The notes beneath the pieces are model-generated. The model saw only the letters and a list, made by a program, of their open reading frames with translations. It ran no database searches and had not been told where the DNA came from. This document shows, in pieces, positions 13,876 to 20,609 of a DNA stretch of 20,808 bases. The DNA is from SZUA-217 sp034658975 (GTDB lineage: Bacteria; Actinomycetota; Acidimicrobiia; Spongiisociales; ZC4RG35). The stretch lies in NCBI GenBank assembly GCA_034658975.1, contig JAYEGJ010000168.1:1-20808 (forward strand), given 5' to 3'. A program made the position numbers and the translations under genes. Positions within the stretch are counted from its first letter, which is position 1. Every line of letters starts with the position of its first letter.

Positions 13876-13882
13876 CGCAACT

Positions 13883-14701
13883 ATGGAGCAGGAACGACAA
13901 GAGGTGTACGAGCGGATCCCATGGGAGACGCTGGAGAAACCGGGGAATGACAGACAGTGGGTGGTGATGGCGGTCGCTGGGGCCGTTGCTCTCGGCGCGC
14001 TCGCCTTCACCTTCATGAGAAGCCAGCCCGTCCCCGCGCCTTTGGCGACGGCCCCTGTTGCGGCTGCTCCGGTCGTCTCGACCGTTCCGGTGGCGCCGGC
14101 CAGTCCTCTGCCCACCACGCCGACGGCTCCGATCGCCGTAACGGAAGCCGACCTCTTCGCGGTCGACCCTGGGTCGCTCAAGGATGCGGTTGCCGCTCAC
14201 GCCGAATGGTTCGCGGTCGAGTACTTCTCATATGACGGGTCGGATCAGTCGGCCCTGACTCTGGGGTCGATGCTTCCCCAGGGCGTGCCACTGCCCGAAG
14301 CACCACCCGCTGTTCAGGTCTTCGTCGACTGGGTAGGAGTCACCGAAGTCGTCGAAGTGGCGCCCGTCACCTTCGAGGTGAGCCTGGTCGTACGGTCGCT
14401 GGTCGCTCGAGACGACGGTCCTTTCGTTCGCCAAGCGCCCAGATCGGCAATCGTGGAGATCAGGATCGGTGGCGACGGCTCGCCCGTGGTGGGGCTGCCA
14501 CCTGTTCTTGCCAAGGCGAATCCGGGGGCGCCGCAGCCGCTGAACCTTTCAGGAGTGCCTGAAGAGATCAGACTTCAGGTTGAGGCCAGCCACGGCCAGG
14601 TCGTCGGTGGAGAGCAGATGATCGATGGGCGGTGGAAGGTCGTCGTGCTGGTGGAAGGGTCCGACGGTGTGGTTAGACCGGCGACCGTGATCGTCCCATA
14701 G
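13883..14701 (+). CDS. Unknown single-TM protein with Pro/Ala/Val-rich linker and outer beta-rich domain
   Basis: 272 residues, not firmly recognised. A charged cytoplasmic head (1-25) is followed by a TM helix at about 27-44, a Pro/Ala/Val/Thr-rich linker at about 48-85, and a folded region (about 88-272) alternating short hydrophobic strands and helices without cysteine. The head-TM-linker-outer-domain plan, with a segment beginning AEWFAVEYFSYD, recalls TcpC/VirB8-like (NTF2-fold) proteins, but that is visual resemblance only and no conjugation gene is nearby. The open frame extends upstream to 13640, but ATG 13883 fits the promoter directly in front and avoids overlapping the divergent gene. 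A small hairpin (14702-14717) follows the stop. Confidence 0.82.
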   Translation: MEQERQEVYERIPWETLEKPGNDRQWVVMAVAGAVALGALAFTFMRSQPVPAPLATAPVAAAPVVSTVPVAPASPLPTTPTAPIAVTEADLFAVDPGSLKDAVAAHAEWFAVEYFSYDGSDQSALTLGSMLPQGVPLPEAPPAVQVFVDWVGVTEVVEVAPVTFEVSLVVRSLVARDDGPFVRQAPRSAIVEIRIGGDGSPVVGLPPVLAKANPGAPQPLNLSGVPEEIRLQVEASHGQVVGGEQMIDGRWKVVVLVEGSDGVVRPATVIVP

Positions 14702-14717
14702 CTCTCACGTTGGAGAG
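14702..14717. terminator. Small hairpin between convergent genes
   Basis: CTCTC (14702-14706) pairs with GAGAG (14713-14717) around a 6-nt loop, directly after the stop at 14699-14701 and 10 nt before the end of the convergent Nfu-like gene. It is weak, with no T-run. Confidence 0.35.
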
Positions 14718-14727
14718 GGCCTGGAAC

Positions 14728-14985
14728 TCAGCCCGGGAAGTGGCTCTCTAGGATCGCCGTCGCCGAGGGAACGATGGTTTCCCACGAACCAGTCGGAGTC
14801 TTAGAGATGGTCACGAAGTCAGCAGTGAAGAAGAGGCTGGCCACGCCTTCGATCTCGAGGATGGGACCGACGAAGCCCTCGGTGGCCTCGGCACCCTTGA
14901 CGTACGTGCCGGGACCACCAACTGAAATACCGACGCTGAACTTCATCGCGTTGGGATTCGGGGTTGGGTCGGTACGAACAGCCAT
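14728..14985 (-). CDS. Stand-alone Nfu/NifU N-terminal (Nfu_N) domain protein
   Basis: 85 residues. RTDPTPNPNAMKF (4-16) is the hallmark opening of the Nfu_N domain, continued by PILEIEGVASLFFTADFVTISK (41-62) and SWETIVPSATAILESHF. In full-length Nfu proteins this domain precedes a C-terminal CxxC domain that binds Fe-S clusters. Here the second domain is absent and the protein has no cysteine, so it cannot itself hold a cluster; a binding or chaperone role is possible. The open frame extends upstream but reads across hyuA; ATG 14985 gives the canonical N-terminus. TACGCT (minus strand, 14995-15000) lies 9 nt upstream and there is no Shine-Dalgarno, so it is probably leaderless. It is divergent from hyuA with only 33 bp between starts. 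Confidence 0.88.
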   Translation of the reverse strand: MAVRTDPTPNPNAMKFSVGISVGGPGTYVKGAEATEGFVGPILEIEGVASLFFTADFVTISKTPTGSWETIVPSATAILESHFPG

Positions 14986-14994
14986 TGGACGGCG

Positions 14995-15000
14995 AGCGTA
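14995..15000 (-). promoter_or_regulatory. Possible -10 element (TACGCT) of the Nfu_N gene
   Basis: TACGCT on the minus strand ends 9 nt before ATG 14985. It partly overlaps the TAGTGG palindrome. No -35 is obvious. Confidence 0.35.
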
Positions 15001-15014
15001 GTGGCGGGCCACTA
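14999..15014. promoter_or_regulatory. Short palindrome TAGTGGCGGGCCACTA before hyuA
   Basis: TAGTGG (14999-15004) and CCACTA (15009-15014) form a 6-bp inverted repeat with a 4-nt centre. It ends 4 nt before the hyuA ATG and overlaps the candidate promoter of the divergent Nfu_N gene. An operator shared by both genes is plausible; a transcriptional regulator is not visible nearby. Confidence 0.35.
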
Positions 15015-15018
15015 AACA

Positions 15019-16872
15019 ATGCCGAAGATCATTGGCGTCGACGTTGGCGGCACCTTCACCGATGTGGTGGAGTTCGACGGTCAGACCATCCGCGGCACGA
15101 AAGTTCCGACGAGCAAGGACCAGTCGGATGGTGTGGTGGACGCCGTCGACGGGACCGAAGATGACACCTTCCTCCATGGCACGACCGCAGCCACCAACGC
15201 CCTCCTCGAAGGACGGGGAGCCGGCGTGGTGTTAGTCACCGATGCCGGATACGAGGACTTGATCGAGATAGGAAGACAGGACCGTCCCTCGCTGTACGAC
15301 TCGTCGGTTCTGCGCTCTCCGCCTCTCGTTTCTCGGGAGAGACGGATCAGCCACATCGACTCTGGTGTCCTGGCCACCGCCGACGCCGTGGCGGTCGGCC
15401 TGATCGAGTCTTATCTCGATCCGAGCGCCGAGAGGGAGCTGGCCGCAGCCATCGGTGAGCAGTTCGAAGGTCCGATCATGCTGTCGTCCGAGGTATCCCC
15501 CGAGTTCCGCGAGTTCGAACGGATCGCAACCACCGTGTTGTCCGCCTACCTGACCCCTTCCGTCTCGGATTACCTGCGCACGCTCGACCAGCGGCTGGTC
15601 ATGTCCTCGAGGTTGGTGATGACTTCCTCCGGGGGGCTGCTTCCATTCGCTCAGGCCCCCAACTCCGCCGGACGACTGGTCCTCTCCGGCCCGGCGGGTG
15701 GCGCCGTGGCCGCCGCGGCTCTGGGCCGTCATTACGGCCATGACACCGTTCTCTCCTTTGACATGGGAGGAACCTCCACCGATGTGTCACGGATATCGAA
15801 CGGAGAGCTGACCGTCGGATCCGGTCACCTCATCGCCGGCCGGGTCAATCGTGTCCCGTCGGTGCCGATCCGCACGATCGGGGCCGGAGGGGGAAGCATC
15901 GGCTGGCTCGACCCCGGCGGAGCACTCCGCGTCGGTCCGCGCAGCGCCGGTTCGATTCCCGGCCCTGCCGGATATGGACGCGGCGGCACCGATCCAACGG
16001 TTACGGACGCGAACATCCTTGCGGGCCGGATTCCCTCGGACCTTGCCCTCGGGGGGACTGTTGGTCTCGACGTCGATGCGGCCAGGGCGGCGATGGGTCG
16101 CCTCGGGTCGGAGGCCGGTCTTGATGTGGATGCGACTGCCCATGGGATGCTCGAAGTGGTCGACAGCCATATGGAGCATGCGCTTCGGTCCGTTTCCGTC
16201 GAAGAAGGAGCCGATCCGAGAGAGGCGGTCCTCGTCGCCTTTGGAGGGGCCGGAGGGCTTCATGCGGTGCGGCTGGCCCGGCGTCTCGGCATGAGCAGGG
16301 TGTTGATACCTCCCCATTCGGGGGTGTTTTCGGCGCTCGGGCTCCTCATGGCTTCACCTCGATCGGATGCTGCTCGCACCGTCATGCTGAGTGAGGGAGA
16401 TCAGCGTTTTGCCGCGCTTGCCGCCGAGGTCTGCTCCGAGGCGACCGGCCGTTATGAGGGCATTTTCGCCTCCGCTCCCCTTTCGGTGGTCGTCTCTGCC
16501 GACATGAGATACGAGGGTCAGTCACACGAGTTGGAGGTGACCGCCGCTCCAGAATGGGCCGCCGTCCGTGCCGCCTTCGAGAGTGCCCATGCACGGATGT
16601 TTGGGTTCGACCGTCCGGATGAGCCGGTGGAGTTGGTCAACCTTCGAGCCGTCGCCACGGGGGAGGCTCCCCTGGGATGGTCCGATCTGCCTGGAGTGGC
16701 CCCAAATGTCGAGCCGATCGGCCGGGCAGGCGTGTGGGAACGCCCGACACTGCCTCCGGGACTGACGATCGAAGGGCCGGCGACCGTCATCGAGGCAAAC
16801 TCGGCGGTCGCAATCGAGCCGGGAAGCACCCTGACCGTCCTGGCTGACGGAACCCTCGAGGTGGTGTTGTGA
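15019..16872 (+). CDS. hyuA: Hydantoinase/5-oxoprolinase family subunit A (HyuA)
   Basis: 617-residue ATP-dependent subunit of the HyuA/HyuB family (N-methylhydantoin amidohydrolase, 5-oxoprolinase). The A subunit phosphorylates the substrate. The ASKHA-type DVGGTFTDVV (8-17), HGTTAATNALLEGRGAGV (53-70) and a second phosphate loop FDMGGTSTD (247-255) followed by a glycine-rich GAGGGSIGW are all present. VAFGGAGGLHA and the closing C-terminal domain are also present, so the gene is intact though at the short end for the family. ATG 15019 lacks a Shine-Dalgarno and sits just behind a small palindrome. The stop overlaps the next gene as GTGA. HyuB follows only after an interposed alkD-like gene. 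The real substrate (hydantoin, 5-oxoproline or another cyclic amide) cannot be told from sequence. Confidence 0.92.
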   Translation: MPKIIGVDVGGTFTDVVEFDGQTIRGTKVPTSKDQSDGVVDAVDGTEDDTFLHGTTAATNALLEGRGAGVVLVTDAGYEDLIEIGRQDRPSLYDSSVLRSPPLVSRERRISHIDSGVLATADAVAVGLIESYLDPSAERELAAAIGEQFEGPIMLSSEVSPEFREFERIATTVLSAYLTPSVSDYLRTLDQRLVMSSRLVMTSSGGLLPFAQAPNSAGRLVLSGPAGGAVAAAALGRHYGHDTVLSFDMGGTSTDVSRISNGELTVGSGHLIAGRVNRVPSVPIRTIGAGGGSIGWLDPGGALRVGPRSAGSIPGPAGYGRGGTDPTVTDANILAGRIPSDLALGGTVGLDVDAARAAMGRLGSEAGLDVDATAHGMLEVVDSHMEHALRSVSVEEGADPREAVLVAFGGAGGLHAVRLARRLGMSRVLIPPHSGVFSALGLLMASPRSDAARTVMLSEGDQRFAALAAEVCSEATGRYEGIFASAPLSVVVSADMRYEGQSHELEVTAAPEWAAVRAAFESAHARMFGFDRPDEPVELVNLRAVATGEAPLGWSDLPGVAPNVEPIGRAGVWERPTLPPGLTIEGPATVIEANSAVAIEPGSTLTVLADGTLEVVL

Positions 16873-17570
16873 CCGATCGGACGAGGGAGGCCTGCGACTA
16901 CGTCAGCGCTGCATTGGCGGAGGTAGCCAACCCGGAGAAGGCAGCCGGGATGCAGGCGTACATGAAGACGGACATGCCCTTCTACGGCGTGCCGAAGCCA
17001 GGGCGTGTGCCGATCCTCCGCCACCTGGTCAAGGAGTTCCCGCCGGAAGACCGCGATCAATACGAGGAGTTGATTCTCGCCCTCTGGGCGCTTCCACATC
17101 GCGAGGAGAAGTACCTCGCCCAGGGGCTTGCGGTGAGACACAAGCGGTTCATCGTTCCCGACTCGCTGCCTCTCTACAAGATCATGATCGTTGAAGGGGC
17201 ATGGTGGGATCTCGTTGACGAGGCCGCGACCCACATGATCCGACCCCTCGTCATCAACTACCCGGGACAAGTCTGGTCCACCGTCGACCCCTGGATAGAC
17301 GATGAGGATATGTGGCTCCGCCGGACGGCCATCATCTGCCAGGTGGGTGCGAAGGAAAACACCGACCCCGGCCGCCTCTTCCGATTCTGCGCGTCGCGGA
17401 TGCATGAGGAGGAGTTCTTCATCCGGAAGGCGATCGGCTGGGCGCTACGCGAGTACGCCAAGACCGACGGGCCTGCGGTCGCCCGGTTCGCCAACCGGCA
17501 TCGAGACGATCTCTCCGGCTTGAGCTTCAGGGAGGCCACCAAGCACATTCAGGATCTGCTCGACCCGTGA
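16869..17570 (+). CDS. AlkD-like HEAT-repeat DNA alkylation repair protein
   Basis: 233 residues. AlkD enzymes are HEAT-repeat DNA glycosylases that remove cationic N3- and N7-alkylpurines without base flipping. DMPFYGVPKPGRVPIL (35-50) is the family N-terminal motif. With Bacillus cereus AlkD as reference, the functional residues align at matching distances: W113 (Trp109) and D117 (Asp113, catalytic) in WWDLVD, R152 (Arg148) in MWLRRTAI, and W191 (Trp187) in AIGWALREYAK. The gene is therefore probably active. It begins at GTG 16869 within GTGA shared with the hyuA stop and ends in another GTGA shared with hyuB, so it is translationally coupled to both. This placement between two subunits of one enzyme is unusual. 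Confidence 0.9.
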   Translation: MTDRTREACDYVSAALAEVANPEKAAGMQAYMKTDMPFYGVPKPGRVPILRHLVKEFPPEDRDQYEELILALWALPHREEKYLAQGLAVRHKRFIVPDSLPLYKIMIVEGAWWDLVDEAATHMIRPLVINYPGQVWSTVDPWIDDEDMWLRRTAIICQVGAKENTDPGRLFRFCASRMHEEEFFIRKAIGWALREYAKTDGPAVARFANRHRDDLSGLSFREATKHIQDLLDP

Positions 17571-19102
17571 TCGATCCGATCACCCTCGAGGTTGCCCGCA
17601 ATCGCTTCACGGCCGTTGCCGAGGAGATGGGAGGAGTGCTGAGGCGAACAGCCCTCTCTCCCAACATCAAGGAGAGGGCCGACTGTTCGGCGGCGGTCTT
17701 CACCTCCGACGGAGAGATGCTTGCCCAGGCCGAGCACATCCCCGTCCACCTGGGCTCGATGCCCGAATCGGTGAAAGCGTGCATCGAGGGTTTCGATCCA
17801 AGGCCCGGGCACCAGTACGCGGTCAATGACCCGTTCCACGGGGGCACTCACCTCAACGATCTCACGATCGTCGCTCCGGTGTTTGTTGGTGGTCGCCACG
17901 TGGCTTGGGTCGCCAACCGCGCCCACCATGCCGACGTGGGCGGGGAGGCCCCCGGGTCAATGCCGGCACATGCCGTCACGGTCGACCAGGAGGGTCATCG
18001 TGTCTCCCCGATGCTCGCCGTTTCCGAAGGCAAGTGGCTGGAGGAATTCGTCCAACCCTTTGTCAGCGCCTCGCGGACACCCTGGGAGCGTCGAGGCGAT
18101 CTCGATGCCCAAATGGGAGCCAATGCAGTCGCTACCCGACGCCTCATCGAGTTGGTCGAGAAGGAGGGGTGGGACAAGTACTCGGAGGTCTCGGCCGCCC
18201 TGTTGGGATACGGGGAGCGCAGGACCATTGCGGCCCTCGAGGCCCTCCCCGACGGCTCCTATTCCTTTTCCGACGTGATGGAGTTCGGCGACGCCGACGT
18301 GGCCATTCGGGTCACCGTCACGATCGATGGCGGTTCCCTGATCGCCGACTTCGGCGGGTCGGACCCTCAGGTCGAGGCCAACTTCAACGCGGTCGAGGCC
18401 GTTACCCGCTCCTGTCTGTACTACGCCGTGCGTGTCGCCACCGACCCGACCATCCCGGCGAATGGCGGCTGCTACCGCCCGCTGGACCTGAGGGCACCAC
18501 TTGGGACCATCGTCAATGCCGCACCGCCTGCAGCTGTCGCCGCGGGCAATGTCGAGACGAGCCAACGGATTGCCGATGTCCTGCTGGGCGCACTCGCCCA
18601 GGCGGCTCCGGACGTGGTGCCGGCCGCATCGCAGGGGACCATGAACAACGTGCTGATCGGCAACGACGAGTTCGCCTACTACGAAACCGTGGCGGGCGGC
18701 CAGGGAGCCTCGCCTCATCGCGATGGGCAGTCGGGAATCCAAACAGGGATGACGAACACGCAGAACACTCCCATCGAGGCACTGCACACCCATTACCCGT
18801 TCCGGGTCACCACCTACACCCTGCGCCGTGAAAGTGGTGGGCACGGGTTCTATCGCGGCGGAGAGGGGATTAGCCGGGAGATCGAGTTCGGCTGCGACGC
18901 GACCCTGTCGCTCATGGGCGAGCGCCGCCGCAACGCTCCCTGGGGGCTTGGGGGTGGAGAGCCGGGTGCCTGTGGCGAAGACTGGCTGATCCACAAGGAC
19001 GGCACACGAGAGCGGCTTCCCGGCAAGGTGACGGTGGACGTTGGTGCGGGCGATCGTTTGATGGTCCTCACCCCGGGCGGCGGGGGTTGGGGAAGGCGAT
19101 GA
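17567..19102 (+). CDS. hyuB: Hydantoinase/5-oxoprolinase family subunit B (HyuB)
   Basis: 511-residue partner of HyuA. In this family subunit B hydrolyses the intermediate phosphorylated by subunit A. The N-terminus MIDPITLEVARNRF is family-typical. NDPFHGGTHLNDL (87-99) and NRAHHADVGG (117-126) hold the conserved acidic and histidine ligands, and the later NVETSQRIADVLLGAL and glycine-rich C-terminus (ending TPGGGGWG) complete the fold. Length is normal. The start is GTG 17567, overlapping the alkD-like stop as GTGA. The stop is at 19100-19102 and a long perfect palindrome begins 2 nt later. Confidence 0.93.
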   Translation: MIDPITLEVARNRFTAVAEEMGGVLRRTALSPNIKERADCSAAVFTSDGEMLAQAEHIPVHLGSMPESVKACIEGFDPRPGHQYAVNDPFHGGTHLNDLTIVAPVFVGGRHVAWVANRAHHADVGGEAPGSMPAHAVTVDQEGHRVSPMLAVSEGKWLEEFVQPFVSASRTPWERRGDLDAQMGANAVATRRLIELVEKEGWDKYSEVSAALLGYGERRTIAALEALPDGSYSFSDVMEFGDADVAIRVTVTIDGGSLIADFGGSDPQVEANFNAVEAVTRSCLYYAVRVATDPTIPANGGCYRPLDLRAPLGTIVNAAPPAAVAAGNVETSQRIADVLLGALAQAAPDVVPAASQGTMNNVLIGNDEFAYYETVAGGQGASPHRDGQSGIQTGMTNTQNTPIEALHTHYPFRVTTYTLRRESGGHGFYRGGEGISREIEFGCDATLSLMGERRRNAPWGLGGGEPGACGEDWLIHKDGTRERLPGKVTVDVGAGDRLMVLTPGGGGWGRR

Positions 19103-19103
19103 C

Positions 19104-19160
19104 AACCGTTCTGTGCGGGTTTACTACGCGTCACGCGTAACTAACCCGCACAGAACGGTT
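19104..19160. repeat. Nested inverted repeat with 18-bp perfect arms between hyuB and glcD
   Basis: AACCGTTCTGTGCGGGTT (19104-19121) recurs as its exact reverse complement at 19143-19160. The 21-nt loop contains TACGCG (19125-19130) paired with CGCGTA (19134-19139) around TCA. It starts 2 nt after the hyuB stop. It could terminate the hyu operon (no T-run) or be a REP-like or insertion remnant. Confidence 0.8.
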
Positions 19161-19172
19161 TGGAGTCGGCAT

Positions 19173-19178
19173 TACGCT
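19173..19178 (+). promoter_or_regulatory. Possible -10 element (TACGCT) of the glcD-like gene
   Basis: TACGCT ends 6 nt before ATG 19185, so transcription would begin at or next to the start codon. There is no Shine-Dalgarno, and the -35 position falls inside the palindrome arm without a good match. Confidence 0.4.
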
Positions 19179-19184
19179 GCGGAT

Positions 19185-20609
19185 ATGACGTTGTTCGATG
19201 ACCTCAAGGCCGCGGTTGGTGCCGACAACGTCCTCGAGGAGCCCGTCGAACTGCACCTGTACAGCAAGGACGCCTCGCTGATGAGAGGCGAGGCAACGGT
19301 GGTCGTCCTCCCCACCACCGTCAACCAGGTCGCCGAAGTAGTTCAGATCGCCGAGCGTCACCACGTCCCGATCATCGCACGCGGAGCGGGAACCGGCCTC
19401 ACCGCCGGAGCGAGCCCGACCGAGGGCGGCATTGTCCTGGTGACGACGGCCATGAACTCGATCGACGTGGACCTCGAGAACAGAACGGCCTGGGTGGGTG
19501 CCGGGGTCATCAACCTCGATCTGAGCAAGGCGGTGGAGCACGACGGGCTGTACTTCGCTCCCGACCCCTCGTCCCAATCGGCATGCACCATTGGCGGCAA
19601 TGTGGCCAACAACGCCGGCGGCCCCCATTGCCTGGCCGAGGGAAGCACCACCAGTCACATCCTCGGCATGGAGGTGGTCCTCGCCGGTGGTGAGATCGCC
19701 ATTCTCGGCGGACAGGCTCCCGACACGCCCGGTCTCGACGTGAAAGGCCTCATCGTCGGGTCGGAGGGAACGATGGGTGTCGTCACCAGGGTTCTGGTTC
19801 GTCTCGTGCCCATCGAGCCTGAGGTGCGAACGCTGCTCATGGGTTTCCCCGACGTGGAGGGGGCGGTTGCCACTGTCTCCCAGATCATTGCCGCCGGACT
19901 CGTTCCGGCAGCTCTCGAACTGATGGATCAACGCATGGTCGAGGCGGTGGAGAACTGGCTCCATGCCGGTCTCCCCACCGACGCCGCAGCCGTCCTGCTC
20001 GCAGAGGTCACCGGTGAGACCGAGGCCGTGGAGTCGCAGGCGGAGTTGATCGGCGACATCGCCCGCTCCAACAGGGCACAGAGTGTCGAGGTGGCCGAGA
20101 CGGAGGAGCACAGGGCGCTCCTGTGGAAGGGTCGCAAGTCTGCGTTCGGCGCCATCGCCCAGTTGGCGAATGACTACTACCTCCACGATGCAGTTGTGCC
20201 CCGGACGAAGCTCGTGGACACGATGAGAGCGGTCTACGAGATCGCAGATCGCTACGACCTGACGCTGCTGAATGTCTTCCATGCGGGCGACGGAAACCTG
20301 CACCCGCTGATTGCCTTCGATGCCGATGTGCCGGGGATGAAGGAGAAGGTGTACCGGGCCGGCGAGGAGATCGTGGCCGTGTGTCTGAAGAACGGAGGTG
20401 CCCTCTCCGGCGAGCACGGAATCGGGGCCGAGAAGCGCAACATGATGCGTACCGCATTCACCGAACTGGACCTGGACGCGCAGGCGCGGCTCAAGGAGGT
20501 GTTCGACCCGGAGGGCATCTTCAACCCGGCGAAGATCCTGCCTCAGGGCTCCCGGTGCTTCGACTTCGGCGGGGTCAGGCGTGAAGTGCCCGAAGGGACC
20601 TGGGTGTGA
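19185..20609 (+). CDS. glcD: GlcD-like FAD-linked oxidase (glycolate/D-lactate oxidase family)
   Basis: 474-residue flavoprotein of the PCMH/VAO family; GlcD is the catalytic FAD subunit of glycolate oxidase GlcDEF. FAD-binding motifs are RGAGTGLTAGASP (66-78), PDPSSQSACTIGGNVANNAGG (127-147) and VGSEGTMGVVT (191-201). The C-terminal cap carries HAGDGNLHP (366-374), with the histidines typical of this family, and GGALSGEHGIGAEKR (404-418). Length fits GlcD. The open frame reaches back to 19113, inside the palindrome, but ATG 19185 gives the normal N-terminus. It overlaps a GlcE-like gene as GTGA, supporting a GlcDE(F) complex. D-lactate or another 2-hydroxy acid remains possible as substrate. 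Confidence 0.9.
   Translation: MTLFDDLKAAVGADNVLEEPVELHLYSKDASLMRGEATVVVLPTTVNQVAEVVQIAERHHVPIIARGAGTGLTAGASPTEGGIVLVTTAMNSIDVDLENRTAWVGAGVINLDLSKAVEHDGLYFAPDPSSQSACTIGGNVANNAGGPHCLAEGSTTSHILGMEVVLAGGEIAILGGQAPDTPGLDVKGLIVGSEGTMGVVTRVLVRLVPIEPEVRTLLMGFPDVEGAVATVSQIIAAGLVPAALELMDQRMVEAVENWLHAGLPTDAAAVLLAEVTGETEAVESQAELIGDIARSNRAQSVEVAETEEHRALLWKGRKSAFGAIAQLANDYYLHDAVVPRTKLVDTMRAVYEIADRYDLTLLNVFHAGDGNLHPLIAFDADVPGMKEKVYRAGEEIVAVCLKNGGALSGEHGIGAEKRNMMRTAFTELDLDAQARLKEVFDPEGIFNPAKILPQGSRCFDFGGVRREVPEGTWV

Noticed and set aside
13640..13882. Upstream extension of the 13883 gene
   Set aside because: It overlaps the divergent 13192-13788 gene and would put the promoter inside the coding region.
13883..14701. 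Evidence for a conjugative element (TcpC-like protein)
   Set aside because: Only a vague resemblance of one protein; no relaxase, coupling ATPase, integrase or attachment repeat is in the window.
19113..19184. N-terminal extension of the glcD-like protein
   Set aside because: It is translated from the palindrome and does not resemble the family; ATG 19185 gives the usual start.
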